Assembly (NCBI GenBank): GCA_002340985.1
Contig: DDNC01000018.1
Location: 112,008 to 176,007, forward strand
Length of the DNA: 64,000 nucleotides
Reading direction: 5' to 3'
Source: Firmicutes bacterium UBA2530
GTDB lineage: Bacteria; Bacillota; Clostridia; Tissierellales; Sedimentibacteraceae
Shown here: piece after piece, positions 45,930-55,314 of the stretch
How positions within the stretch are numbered: the first letter of the stretch is position 1
Layout: each line of letters opens with the position of its first letter
Made by a program: the position numbers and the translations under genes
Notes under the pieces: model-generated
The model's database searches: none
What the model was told of the DNA's origin: nothing
The model's input: the letters and a program-made list of their open reading frames with translations, nothing else

Positions 45930-47609
45930 ATGAAATGGTTCTATAATTTAAAAATCTCTGCAAAATTAATACTTGGTTTTATCATTGTAGCTCTTATCGC
46001 CGGTATGATAGGGCTTGTTGGCATTATTAACATAAATAATATCAATCGTTTAGACACTGAATTGTATGAAAGACATGTCGTTCAGCTTTCAGAATTAATT
46101 CCTGTTGCTCAGGGGTACCAGTTTATGCGGGTTGGGTTAAGAGAGATTATTGCTTTGGATGATATTGCATCAAAAAATCAGAGTGCTGCGACAATCAATG
46201 AAAATTATAATGATGTAATAGAAAGTTTACAGCAATTCGGTAAATCGATTCAAGATCCAAGGATTAAAAATGCATATGACATCCTTACTGATGTAATCAC
46301 AAATCGGTTTTCTGTCTATATGGAAGATGTGATTCAGCTTGCTATGACAAATAAAAAGGATCAGGCCCTTAACATGGTATCTGTGGAAGGGGCAGCTTTG
46401 AATAAAGAAGTTTCGAGCGCAATTGATGAATTGATAAGCTTAAAAATAGAATTGGCAAGCGCGGCATCGGATACAAATTCGGCTGCGGCAAAAACATCTA
46501 TTTTGACGATGGTGGTCTTAATTATTGCAGGTGTAGTAATATCGATTGCACTTGGTATATTTATATCGAGGGTTATTTCTAATCCTGTTAAAAAGTTAGA
46601 GCGAGCAGCCGACAAACTGGCCTTGGGTGATGTAAATATTAATATTGAGGCAACTACTGCCAAGGATGAAATCGGTAAACTGATGCATTCATTTAGCAAT
46701 ATGGTAGAAAACATCCGCAGTCAGGCTTTTACTGCAGAGAGAATTGCTGGAGGAGACTTGACGGTTGATGTCGAGATTAAATCAGAAGATGATCTGCTTG
46801 GCAAAAAACTTCACGAATTGGTAGAAAAGAACAATGAAGTTCTTACGAGTATTGCTCTTGCATCAGAACAGGTATCAGCAGGCTCTCAGCAGATGTCTGA
46901 GTCCAGCATCGCACTTTCTCAAGGTGCTACTGAACAGGCCGGTTCAATCGAAGAGCTCTCAGCTTCCATAGAGGAAATATCCTCTCAAACTAAACAAAAT
47001 GCTGATAATGCAAGTCAAGCCAATAGACTGGCAGTATCGGCCAAAGCCAATGCGGAAGCAGGAAATCAGCAAATGAGAGAGATGCTCAAGGCAATGCAAG
47101 AAATCAACTATTCATCAACCAACATCTCTAAGATTATTAAGGTAATTGATGATATTGCATTCCAAACCAACATATTGGCTCTAAATGCTGCTGTAGAAGC
47201 AGCAAGGGCAGGTCAGCACGGCAAGGGCTTTGCGGTTGTTGCAGAGGAGGTAAGAAATCTGGCTGCACGTTCAGCAGAGGCAGCTAAAGAAACTACAGAT
47301 ATGATTGAAAATTCTATCAAAAAGGTTGAAAGCGGAAGTGATATTGCGAATGAAACAGCTGGTGCACTCGCCAAGATTGTAGGAGATATTGGGCAGGTGG
47401 CTGATTTAGTAAGCAATATTGCTGCAGCTTCTAACGAACAGGCTTCAGGCATTGTACAGATAAACCAAGGTATAATGCAGGTATCAGAGGTGGTTCAAAC
47501 AAACTCTGCAACTTCAGAGGAAAGTGCGGCTGCAAGTGAAGAACTGGCAAGTCAGGCGGCTCTCTTAAAGATGCAGGTTGACAAATTCAAATTAAAGATG
47601 GAAATGTAG
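45930..47609 (+). CDS. methyl-accepting chemotaxis protein
   Basis: The 559-residue receptor has a transmembrane helix (about 12-33), an extracytoplasmic four-helix-bundle type sensor (34-188), a second helix (about 190-213), a HAMP domain (214-268) and a cytoplasmic signalling helix hairpin. The hairpin tip contains the conserved [20 protein letters not shown] and the trimer contact region that binds CheW/CheA. The ligand is unknown. GGAGG precedes the ATG. It shares an operon with cheW and lies before a broken HD-GYP gene. Confidence 0.96.
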   Translation: MKWFYNLKISAKLILGFIIVALIAGMIGLVGIININNINRLDTELYERHVVQLSELIPVAQGYQFMRVGLREIIALDDIASKNQSAATINENYNDVIESLQQFGKSIQDPRIKNAYDILTDVITNRFSVYMEDVIQLAMTNKKDQALNMVSVEGAALNKEVSSAIDELISLKIELASAASDTNSAAAKTSILTMVVLIIAGVVISIALGIFISRVISNPVKKLERAADKLALGDVNINIEATTAKDEIGKLMHSFSNMVENIRSQAFTAERIAGGDLTVDVEIKSEDDLLGKKLHELVEKNNEVLTSIALASEQVSAGSQQMSESSIALSQGATEQAGSIEELSASIEEISSQTKQNADNASQANRLAVSAKANAEAGNQQMREMLKAMQEINYSSTNISKIIKVIDDIAFQTNILALNAAVEAARAGQHGKGFAVVAEEVRNLAARSAEAAKETTDMIENSIKKVESGSDIANETAGALAKIVGDIGQVADLVSNIAAASNEQASGIVQINQGIMQVSEVVQTNSATSEESAAASEELASQAALLKMQVDKFKLKMEM

Positions 47610-47719
47610 TAATTGTGCTATCCTTAAATGGGAATTCTCACACTAACTATTAAGTTTATGGATTATTAAGTTTAGGAGCATGGCAACAGCTCCTATTCTC
47701 ATATAAAGGGAGAGCCTAA

Positions 47720-48564
47720 ATGAAATACCATCATTCAAAAGATATAGCGGTCAGGCGCATTCAGCAGGAACGGCTACTGGAAGCAATTTTGCTTGCGATT
47801 ATTAAAAGCTGCCGCCGGCGAAATGATGTGCCGGGGCATGTGAGCAAAGATGAATTTATGCTGCTTATGCCTTGCACCGGCAATAAAGAGGCTAATAGCC
47901 TGATAGTAGAAATTCAAAGAACAATAGAGAGATGCAACAGAACAGAAAAACCGTCTCGAGATGAAATAAGCTCATCTATTGGAAACAATACAAAGGAATC
48001 AAATCATGCCATTGTATCTTCAGCGATGGCAACATTATATGCCAAAAGCCAGGAGACAGAAAAACATGGTCAAAGGTTAACATGGCTGACCAATATGATT
48101 GGAGAGCATCTTGGCTTAGAGCAAGAAGCTTTGGATGATCTTCGATTGTTATCTTTGCTGCATGATATAGGTAAAGTTGGAATAGATGATTGTATTCTAA
48201 ATAAGCCTGGCAAACTTACAAATGAGGAATGGAAACAGATGAAGCATCATACCGAAATCGGATATCGAATAGCCATGTCAACGCCTCAGCTGAAGCACAT
48301 TGCTGAATATATTTGCACCATCATGAGCGTTGGGACGGAACCGGGTATCCGAAAGGTTTAAAAGGCGGAGAAATTCCACTGTTGTCCAGAATTCTCGCGG
48401 TAGCAGACGCGTACGATGCTATGACAGAGGACAGGATATACAGGAGGGCTTTATCTTGGAAATCTTCCATTGAAGAAATTGAGAAATGCACAGGTACTCA
48501 GTTTGATCCGGATATTGCACGATTATTTTCAGAGCTTATACGTAAACAAAAAGAAAAGGTTTAA
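47720..48564 (+). pseudogene. GGDEF-remnant/HD-GYP protein with frameshift
   Basis: The first frame (47720-48361) encodes a degenerate GGDEF remnant (VSKDEFMLLMP in place of GGDEF) and the first half of an HD-GYP domain with LLHDIGKVGIDDCILNKPG. Near 48310-48313 the reading frame must shift, apparently through loss of one base in the IL(H)[11 protein letters not shown] region. The second frame (to 48564) continues with that GYP motif and [19 protein letters not shown]. The rejoined protein of about 281 residues would be a normal HD-GYP phosphodiesterase. As read it is inactive, unless the shift is a sequencing error or a phase-variable slip; no long homopolymer is present there. GGGAG precedes the ATG. 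Confidence 0.88.
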
Positions 48565-48593
48565 CTTTAAAATATAAGACTTCATTAAAGTTA

Positions 48594-48630
48594 AAAAAAC
48601 CGCCTTGCAGTTTTGCAAAGCGGCTTTTTA
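48594..48630 (+). terminator. terminator after the cheW-mcp-HD-GYP genes
   Basis: AAAAACCGCCTTGC pairs with GCAAAGCGGCTTTTT with one bulge, around 48596-48629. A second 9-bp AT stem lies just before it at 48562-48593. Confidence 0.75.
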
Positions 48631-48788
48631 GTTGTCTATGCGTTGTCCGTATTCAGTATCTGCCAGGCAGCAGCGAACTGCATTAAACAGGAAGAGGAAA
48701 AAATGGCGCATCGGTGTAATTTTTTTGCATATAAAGCCGACAATATATTAAATGATATGCATTTTTATATAAAAGACAGAAAATTTTA

Positions 48789-48818
48789 TTACCTTTCAAT
48801 CTGATGACATGGTATAAT
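48789..48818 (+). promoter_or_regulatory. probable promoter of the GGDEF gene
   Basis: TTACCT (48789-48794) and a perfect TATAAT (48813-48818) are 18 bp apart. Confidence 0.5.
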
Positions 48819-48877
48819 TATTTTATATGATTATGTTGATTAATAATAACGGTAAACTTAATGTGTGATGAGGTCAT

Positions 48878-49972
48878 ATGGTTAGTATTGAGTTAATACT
48901 TTTTATTTTGTTAATTGTATATGTTGCTATTTCTGTATATGAATACAGGTTGATTTGCAAAAATAAGAAATTACTTAGCTCATATGAAAACATGAGAAAA
49001 AAGTTGTTTGAGACCAGTGAAAAAATATCAAAGACTACTGATGAGGAAGAAATTTACTCGATAGCTCTGGACACTATAACTGAGCTCATACCAAATGCTG
49101 CAAAGGGGAGCATTCTGCTGTTTGATGAAGAAAATGAAGTGTTTTATTTTAAGGTTGTAAAAGGATTCCGGGAAGAACTGACGGATTTCATATTTAAAAA
49201 AGAGGAAGCGTATCTGCATAAAATAAATGGATTCAGTAAATCTGCAATAATCAAAAATCCTAAGGAATTTGATATGCGCAATGCAAACAAGTGCATTGTG
49301 GACGGTCTTGAAAGTGTAAATGCTCTTGACATAGGCTGCAGCATGTCTGCTCCCATATACGACGATGAGAGGCTCATAGGTCTTATCAATGTTGATTCTG
49401 TCATTCCCGGTCATGTATTTACAGAGAGTGATTTAGCGCTTATGGACCAGATTAAATTTGAAATGGAACTGGCAATAAGAAATGCACTTGCTCAGAACAG
49501 GCTTAAATATCTGGCTGATTACGACGAGCTTACAGGTCTTATCAACAGAAGGCTCATAAAAAAAGAATTCGATTTGGAATTGGAGCGGCTTCAAATTGAT
49601 AAAAATCCGTTTTGTCTTGCCATGATAGATATAGATGATTTTAAGGGAATAAATGATACCTACGGACATTATTACGGTGATATGGTTTTGAAGCATTTTG
49701 CTGCTGTTCTTAGGAGAGAGACAGGGATAGCGGATGTGGCGGCAAGGTTTGCGGGTGATGAGTTTATTATACTTTTTGGGGACCAGAATATTACTCTGGC
49801 CGAAGTGAAGATGGAGGGAATAGCAACAGCTGTTTTGGAGTCGGGAACTGATACACAAGTCAGATTCAGTTATGGAATATGTGAAATCAACGAAAATAAT
49901 ATGATAGGCTTTGACAAGGCTCTTGCTGTAGCAGACATGAGGATGTATGCAAGCAAGAGGGTAAAGGCATAA
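48878..49972 (+). CDS. GAF-GGDEF diguanylate cyclase
   Basis: The 364-residue protein has one N-terminal membrane helix (about 4-22), a GAF domain (about 50-205) and a C-terminal GGDEF domain (about 213-362). The active-site motif is AGDEF in RFAGDEFIILF, a variant that is common in active cyclases. LADYDELTGLINRR opens the domain, and DIDDFKGINDTYGHYYGD gives the metal-binding region. It should make c-di-GMP. I see no RxxD inhibitory site at the usual place before AGDEF. GAGG precedes the ATG. The CCA-adding gene follows after 25 bases. Confidence 0.93.
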   Translation: MVSIELILFILLIVYVAISVYEYRLICKNKKLLSSYENMRKKLFETSEKISKTTDEEEIYSIALDTITELIPNAAKGSILLFDEENEVFYFKVVKGFREELTDFIFKKEEAYLHKINGFSKSAIIKNPKEFDMRNANKCIVDGLESVNALDIGCSMSAPIYDDERLIGLINVDSVIPGHVFTESDLALMDQIKFEMELAIRNALAQNRLKYLADYDELTGLINRRLIKKEFDLELERLQIDKNPFCLAMIDIDDFKGINDTYGHYYGDMVLKHFAAVLRRETGIADVAARFAGDEFIILFGDQNITLAEVKMEGIATAVLESGTDTQVRFSYGICEINENNMIGFDKALAVADMRMYASKRVKA

Positions 49973-49997
49973 TAAATAATAAAAATGGGATATGAAT

Positions 49998-51233
49998 ATG
50001 AATATAGTTATTCCGAGAGAAATTGCAACAGCATTGAATATTTTAAATTACAACGGGTTTGAGGCATATATTGTGGGAGGCTGTGTAAGAGACAGTCTGC
50101 TTGGGAATGCTCCAAAGGACTGGGATATTACAACGTCTGCCAGGACTGATGAAATAAGCATCTGCTTCAAAGAATACAGAACCATAAATACGGGGCTTAA
50201 GCACGGCACTGTCACGGTCATAATCCAAGGGATGCAGATTGAAATAACAACATACAGAATTGATGGCAGCTATACGGACAACAGGCACCCTGATACTGTT
50301 TTTTTTACTGACAAAGTAGCCGATGACCTGCAAAGAAGAGATTTCACAATCAACGCAATGGCATATGGAAAGAATGGAATTGTTGATTTATTCGGAGGAA
50401 TTTCAGATATTGAAAGCAGGATCATACGATGCGTGGGTGAACCGGATGAAAGATTCGGGGAAGATGGACTGAGAATTCTAAGGGCTCTTAGGTTCAGCTC
50501 AGTGCTTGGCTTTAAAATCGAAAAAAATACCGAAGAAAGCATCCGAAAAAACAAGCAGCTTTTGTGCAATATTTCTAAAGAGAGAATAGTGTCTGAATTC
50601 AATAAGCTTCTCATGGGCTTAGATTTCCACAATGTTATGATGGAATACAGGGAGCTTGTGGAAGTGTTTATTCCTGAAATAAGAATCTTCAATGATAAAG
50701 AGTGGGAAACTATTCTGAATTCCATGAAGCATACAGACAGCCTTGTACTAAGGCTTGCGCTTTTGCTGAATGAAACAGGTAATGCGGAAAGAATACTGAA
50801 GACTCTGAAGTATGACGGCAAAACAATCAGTTCCGTTGGTCTGCTATCTTCATGTCGTGATGAGCAACTTATTCCCGACAAGATAGCTATAAAGAAGTTG
50901 CTTAAAAAAATAGGATATGATAATTACACTGCTCTGATTAAATTTAAAGCAGCTGTATTTAAAGCGCGGGGCCATGTATTTTTTAATGAGCTTGACGTAG
51001 TGTATGAGGCTGAAAAGGCTGCAGAGGAAATAATTGCCGACAATGAATGCTACAGCCTTAAAATGCTGGATGTTAACGGTGAGGATCTCATAGGTGCGGG
51101 TATTTCGAGAGGCATGATTCTGGGTGATGCATTGAATGAGCTTCTGGACCTTGTGATTGAAGGAAAGCTGGAAAACAAAAAGGAAGTATTGCTGGATTAT
51201 ATAAAAAATTTTAAATTAGCTGTTGACAAATAG
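49998..51233 (+). CDS. cca: CCA-adding tRNA nucleotidyltransferase
   Basis: The enzyme adds or repairs the 3' CCA of tRNAs and is needed here because tRNA-Ser lacks an encoded CCA. The class II polymerase head contains GGCVRDSLLG, KDWDITT (catalytic DxD) and RRDFTINAMAYG. EDGLRILRALRFSSVLGF is the neck motif that selects bases. The C-terminal body is divergent, and no HD motif is evident. I start at the second ATG (49998), 7 bases after GGGA; the first, at 49992, is too close. Length is 411 residues. Confidence 0.93.
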   Translation: MNIVIPREIATALNILNYNGFEAYIVGGCVRDSLLGNAPKDWDITTSARTDEISICFKEYRTINTGLKHGTVTVIIQGMQIEITTYRIDGSYTDNRHPDTVFFTDKVADDLQRRDFTINAMAYGKNGIVDLFGGISDIESRIIRCVGEPDERFGEDGLRILRALRFSSVLGFKIEKNTEESIRKNKQLLCNISKERIVSEFNKLLMGLDFHNVMMEYRELVEVFIPEIRIFNDKEWETILNSMKHTDSLVLRLALLLNETGNAERILKTLKYDGKTISSVGLLSSCRDEQLIPDKIAIKKLLKKIGYDNYTALIKFKAAVFKARGHVFFNELDVVYEAEKAAEEIIADNECYSLKMLDVNGEDLIGAGISRGMILGDALNELLDLVIEGKLENKKEVLLDYIKNFKLAVDK

Positions 51234-51251
51234 AAACTACGGTGATATTAT
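51223..51251 (+). promoter_or_regulatory. SigA promoter of the TrpXYZ operon
   Basis: TTGACA (51223-51228) overlaps the last codons of cca; TATTAT (51246-51251) follows after 17 bp. Transcription would start near 51258 at the T-box leader. Confidence 0.7.
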
Positions 51252-51257
51252 TCCTAA

Positions 51258-51533
51258 TAATACAAAAACAAACTGTTGAAGCGAAGATTAAACCGATATG
51301 TGCACTTACAGAGAGCGGGGGTAGATGAGAGCCCGGCAGAACGCAGTACGGACAAATGGATCGCTGAGGGTGAGGTGAACGGGTTAACACTCAAGTATCT
51401 GAAACGTAGGCCTACGTTACAAGGCAGAAAATGTGATGGCATTTTCATCAAAGTGGATTGAATTTTCAGTCAATTAAGGTGGTACCGCAGGAATTATACC
51501 TGTCCTTTTCGTAAGGACGGGTTTTTTGTTTTT
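51258..51533 (+). promoter_or_regulatory. T-box leader of the ABC transporter, probably Trp type
   Basis: The leader has AGAGAG-like sequence (51309-51315), the stem I apical part GGGGGTAGATGAGAGCCC, the T-box AAGGTGGTACCGCAG (51476-51490) and a terminator at 51499-51529 (CCTGTCCTT/AAGGACGGG, then TTTTTTG). A TGG triplet (51357-51359) shortly before CTGAG is a candidate tryptophan specifier; ATC lies closer to CTGAG and is the main alternative. TrpXYZ transporters were described under tryptophan T-boxes, so Trp is preferred. Confidence 0.9.
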
Positions 51534-51557
51534 GTAAATACAATTCGGGAGAATAGA

Positions 51558-52403
51558 ATGAAAAGAATTATTGCAGTTTTAACATTATTATCAGTATTTT
51601 TAATGACGGTATCAGGATGTGCCGTAAAAACAAATGACAGCGGAGCTTCAGGAAGTGACAAGAAATTCAGGATAGGAATAGTGCAGGGGCAAAATCATCC
51701 GTCTCTGGACGAAATAAGAGAATATGTAGTCATAGGGCTGGAAGAAGCAGGAATGAAGGACAGTGTGGAAATACTGTATAAAGATGCACAAAATGACCCA
51801 ACAAATGTAACTACAATTGTAAACCAGTTTGTTGGAGAAAATGTTGATATGATTATTCCTATTGCCACAGGAGCGGCGCAGGCAGCACAGTCGGCAACCA
51901 GGGATATAGCCATAGTGTTTGCGGCGGTGAGCTATCCGGTGCAGGCAGGTCTGGTTGAGGATATGAACAAAACAGATGGGAATATAACAGGTGTGTCCAA
52001 TGCAATAGCAATTGAAGATATATTCAAGCTTTCGGCAGAGCTTACACCCGATGTTGAAACATACGGATTTATATATAATCCGGGAGAGGTGAACTCCGCT
52101 TCAGGTATTAAAAGAGCAAAGGACTACTGTGATGCAAATGGTCTGAAGTATATTGAAACGAATATTACAAATTCCGGTGAGCTTCAACAGACGGCACAGT
52201 CTCTGGCAAGTAAAGTTGATGCAATATTTGTGCCCAATGACAACACCGTGGCTGTTGCAATGCCTGTACTGGCACAGGAAGCAATAAATGCAGGCATACC
52301 TGTATATACGGGAGCAGACTCAATGGTAAAGGACGGAGGCTTTGCAACGGTGGGTATTGAAATAGCCGGGGATAAGCTGAATGAGCTTCAAATAATAGAA
52401 TAG
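51558..52403 (+). CDS. TrpX-type ABC substrate-binding protein with internal deletion
   Basis: This lipoprotein (lipobox VSGC, Cys21) belongs to the COG2984 binding-protein family, like its tandem neighbour. The two align throughout until GGFATVG. There this copy jumps straight to GIEIAGDKLNELQIIE, which aligns residue for residue with the last 16 residues of the second copy. The 47 residues between are missing in frame. They include part of the C-terminal lobe and the crossing segment. The protein is 281 residues, compared with 338 in the paralogue (part of the difference is a shorter linker). It may have lost ligand binding or changed role. It is first behind the T-box; GGGAG precedes the ATG. 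Confidence 0.9.
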   Translation: MKRIIAVLTLLSVFLMTVSGCAVKTNDSGASGSDKKFRIGIVQGQNHPSLDEIREYVVIGLEEAGMKDSVEILYKDAQNDPTNVTTIVNQFVGENVDMIIPIATGAAQAAQSATRDIAIVFAAVSYPVQAGLVEDMNKTDGNITGVSNAIAIEDIFKLSAELTPDVETYGFIYNPGEVNSASGIKRAKDYCDANGLKYIETNITNSGELQQTAQSLASKVDAIFVPNDNTVAVAMPVLAQEAINAGIPVYTGADSMVKDGGFATVGIEIAGDKLNELQIIE

Positions 52404-52464
52404 CAGAATAATGAAATAATAAAGTAAAAAAATAATATAATGATTACTTAATCTGGAGGTTGAA

Positions 52465-53481
52465 ATGAAAAAGATATTATCAACAATTATTATTGCGGCA
52501 ATAATGCTTGCGGTGACCGGATGTGCCGGAACAAAAGCGAATGAAGAACAGAAGCCTGTGGAAAATGTTCAACAGGAGCAAAAGACTGATGAAAATAAGA
52601 AAATAAAGATAGGAATAATCCAGCCGATTGAGCACCCTTCTCTGAACCAGATAAGAGAGTGTATAATTGCAGGGCTTGAAGAGCAGGGACTCAAGGATGT
52701 GGTTGAAATAACCTACAAGGATGCACAGGGTGACCCATCCAATATAAATACGATTATTTCACAGTTTATAGGGGATAAGATGGATATTATAGTGCCGATA
52801 GGAACGGGAACGGCACAGAGCGCTGGAGCTGCTACAAAGGATATACCTGTAATATTCGCGGCAGCAAGCTATCCGCTGGAAGCAGGACTGGTGAAGGACC
52901 TGAACAGGCCTGAGGCAAATTTGACAGGTGTGTCCGACGCAATAGACGTAAAGCAGATATTTGACCTGGCATTTGAGCTGACGCCTGAGGCAAAGACTTA
53001 CGGATTTCTGTACAACAGCGGTGAGGTAAATTCGGTTGCCGCTATTGACAAGGCAAAGGAATATCTGAAGGAAAAAGGTGTTGCATACACAGAAACAACA
53101 ATAACAAATTCAGGCGAGCTTCTGCAGGCTGCTCAGTCACTGACAGGCAAGGCTGATGCCATATTCACGCCTACTGACAACACTGTTGCATCAGCAATGC
53201 CGGTGCTTTCATCTGAGGCCATGAAAGCAGGAATTCCCGTGTATACCGGAGCGGATTCAATGGTGAATGACGGCGGCTTCGCAACAGTGGGTGTTGATTA
53301 CACAGTGCTTGGGAGACAGGTGGCGGACATAGTGCGCAGAGTAATTGACGGAGTACAAATTTCCGAAATACCTGTGGAAACCCTGAAGGAATATGAAAAG
53401 ATAGTGAATATATCTGTTGCTGAAAAGATTGGCGTTGAAATGTCCGAAGATTTATTAAAGGGATTCAAAGTGGTTAAATAA
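52465..53481 (+). CDS. trpX: TrpX-type ABC substrate-binding lipoprotein
   Basis: The 338-residue lipoprotein (lipobox VTGC, Cys20) is a full-length COG2984 binding protein. The mature part begins KIKIGIIQPIEHPSLNQIRE. FTPTDNTVASAMPVL and YTGADSMVNDGGFATVGVDY are the characteristic blocks. With the permease and ATPase that follow, it forms a TrpXYZ-type importer. The T-box leader suggests tryptophan as the substrate, which sequence alone cannot prove. GGAGG precedes the ATG. Confidence 0.9.
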   Translation: MKKILSTIIIAAIMLAVTGCAGTKANEEQKPVENVQQEQKTDENKKIKIGIIQPIEHPSLNQIRECIIAGLEEQGLKDVVEITYKDAQGDPSNINTIISQFIGDKMDIIVPIGTGTAQSAGAATKDIPVIFAAASYPLEAGLVKDLNRPEANLTGVSDAIDVKQIFDLAFELTPEAKTYGFLYNSGEVNSVAAIDKAKEYLKEKGVAYTETTITNSGELLQAAQSLTGKADAIFTPTDNTVASAMPVLSSEAMKAGIPVYTGADSMVNDGGFATVGVDYTVLGRQVADIVRRVIDGVQISEIPVETLKEYEKIVNISVAEKIGVEMSEDLLKGFKVVK

Positions 53482-53499
53482 CATAGGGGAGGCATAAAA

Positions 53500-54390
53500 T
53501 TGAGCTTGACATCATTTATAGGAGCAATTGAGCTGGGGCTTGTTTACTCGCTTCTGGCGTTTGGAACATATATATCATTCAGAATATTGAATGTTGCCGA
53601 TTTGACGGTGGACGGAAGCTTTGTTCTGGGAGCGGCTGTTTCGGCTGTGTTCACATTCTCCGGCAATCCGGTGCTGGGACTTATAACGGCAATTGTGGCA
53701 GGAGCGCTGGCGGGGACTATAACCGCAGTGCTCCAGACCAAGATGGGCATACAACCCATACTGTCGGGAATTCTTACAATGACGGGACTGTATTCTGTGA
53801 ATCTGGCGGTGATGGGAGGCAAGGCTAACATACCATTGCTGAACAAGTCCAGCATTTTCACATATGCAGAGCAGTTATTTGCGGGGAAGCCGTATAAAAT
53901 AGCTGCCCTGATTATAATTATTTCAGCTGTCTTTGTGTTGCTGAACTGGTTTTTCAGGACTCAGCTGGGTCTATCCATAAGAGCAACAGGAGATAATGAG
54001 GCAATGTGCAGGGCATCCTCAATAGACACGGATTTTATTAAAATCATAGCATTTGCCATTTCAAATGCAATAGTGGCATTGTCCGGTGCACTGGTTGCAC
54101 AGATGCAGCAGTCTGCGGATGTGAATATGGGAGCTGGAATGGTGGTAATAAGCTTTGCTTCCATTATAATAGGAAGCGCCATAATAAAAAATAAAAATAT
54201 AACTCTGGGGCTTGTTTCTGTAATAATAGGCTCATTAATTTACAGATTTATAATTGCACTTATACTGACAACCAATTTTCCGCCGTCCTATCTGAAGCTG
54301 ATATCTTCCCTGGTGGTTATTGTGGCACTGTCCGTTCCCAATATTAAAAGTAGGATGGAAGTTGCCGGATTACGAAGGGGGAGAATATGA
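53500..54390 (+). CDS. trpY: TrpY-type ABC transporter permease
   Basis: The 296-residue permease has eight to nine helices and belongs to the branched-chain-type (LivH-like, COG4120) permeases. ISFRILNVADLTVDGSF near the start and LSIRATGDNEAMCRASSIDTDF in the cytoplasmic coupling loop are typical. The start is TTG at 53500, with AGGGGAGG upstream; no ATG fits. It overlaps trpZ by four bases. Confidence 0.92.
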   Translation: MSLTSFIGAIELGLVYSLLAFGTYISFRILNVADLTVDGSFVLGAAVSAVFTFSGNPVLGLITAIVAGALAGTITAVLQTKMGIQPILSGILTMTGLYSVNLAVMGGKANIPLLNKSSIFTYAEQLFAGKPYKIAALIIIISAVFVLLNWFFRTQLGLSIRATGDNEAMCRASSIDTDFIKIIAFAISNAIVALSGALVAQMQQSADVNMGAGMVVISFASIIIGSAIIKNKNITLGLVSVIIGSLIYRFIIALILTTNFPPSYLKLISSLVVIVALSVPNIKSRMEVAGLRRGRI

Positions 54391-55181
54391 TGCTGAAATT
54401 AGAAGCTGTAAACAAGATTTTCAATAAAAACACGCCTGATGAGCACAAGGCCCTGAACAATTTATGCCTGAATGTTTCCCAGGGAGAATTTGTGACGATA
54501 ATAGGCGGAAACGGTGCGGGAAAATCCACCATGTTCAATGCAATATCCGGTTCGGCGTTGTGTGATAACGGTATTATTGAGCTGGACGGAATGGACATAA
54601 CATATATGCCCGAATATAGAAGAGCATCATTTATAGGACGTATTTTCCAGGATCCAATGCGGGGTACTGCGCCGAATCTCACGGTGGGAGAGAATCTCAT
54701 CATTGCATATATGAGAAGTACCGGGAGAAATATTATGCGCATGCCTTCAAAACAGGAAAAGAATCTCATCAGAGAGCGTCTGTCTGCTCTGAATCTCGGT
54801 CTTGAGGACAGAATAAACACAAAGATAGGACTGCTGTCAGGCGGGCAGAGGCAGGCGGTTACCCTTATAATGGCAACGCTTGTAAAGCCGAAGCTGCTGC
54901 TCCTTGATGAGCACACAGCAGCGCTGGATCCTCTGAGCGCCAAGTCTGTAATGGACCTCACCAACAGAATTATTTCGGAAAACAACATTACAACTTTGAT
55001 GATAACTCACAATATAACCTCCGCACTGGCATATGGTTCAAGAACAATAATGATGGATTCGGGAAATATCGCGGTGGATATTGAAGGCAATGAGAGAAAA
55101 GGTCTCTCTGTACAGGATATACTGAAGAAATTCAGCGCCGTAAAAAATAAAGTATTTGCTGACGATAACGCGTTATTGTAA
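54387..55181 (+). CDS. trpZ: TrpZ-type ABC transporter ATPase
   Basis: The 264-residue ATPase (COG1101 type) energises the importer. Walker A is GGNGAGKST, the signature is LSGGQRQAV and Walker B is LLLLDEHTAALDP. The H-loop is MITHNI. The ATG overlaps the permease stop (ATGA), with GGGGGAG upstream. A terminator follows, ending the T-box operon. Confidence 0.93.
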   Translation: MMLKLEAVNKIFNKNTPDEHKALNNLCLNVSQGEFVTIIGGNGAGKSTMFNAISGSALCDNGIIELDGMDITYMPEYRRASFIGRIFQDPMRGTAPNLTVGENLIIAYMRSTGRNIMRMPSKQEKNLIRERLSALNLGLEDRINTKIGLLSGGQRQAVTLIMATLVKPKLLLLDEHTAALDPLSAKSVMDLTNRIISENNITTLMITHNITSALAYGSRTIMMDSGNIAVDIEGNERKGLSVQDILKKFSAVKNKVFADDNALL

Positions 55182-55205
55182 CAACGCATCATAATGCTAC
55201 CATTT

Positions 55206-55252
55206 AAGCCATTCCTTATACTAATTTGTATTAAAAAGGAATGGCCTTATAT
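55206..55252 (+). terminator. terminator of the TrpXYZ operon
   Basis: GCCATTCCTT (55208-55217) pairs with AAGGAATGGC (55236-55245) around an AT-rich loop, followed by CTTATATT. Confidence 0.72.
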
Positions 55253-55257
55253 TGCAT

Positions 55258-55284
55258 TAAAATATTTCCAGCCAATGCCGATAT
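55258..55284 (+). promoter_or_regulatory. SigD (sigma-28)-like promoter
   Basis: TAAA (55258-55261), a 15-bp spacer and GCCGATAT (55277-55284) match the flagellar sigma factor consensus. It lies 30 bp before the start of the lysine-rich protein. Confidence 0.65.
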
Positions 55285-55314
55285 ATATTAAAAGCACATG
55301 AATGGAGAATTGTT

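Larger units (their letters stand above)
48565..48877. other. intergenic region before the GGDEF gene
   Basis: This 313-bp gap contains the terminator above and the promoter at 48789-48818. A 63-codon open frame (48613-48804) has no ribosome site and is not called. No copy of the tRNA-Ser 3' end is present that would mark an attachment site. Confidence 0.55.

Noticed and set aside
48613..48804. 63-codon open frame as a gene
   Set aside because: No ribosome site, no recognisable content, and it overlaps the terminator region.
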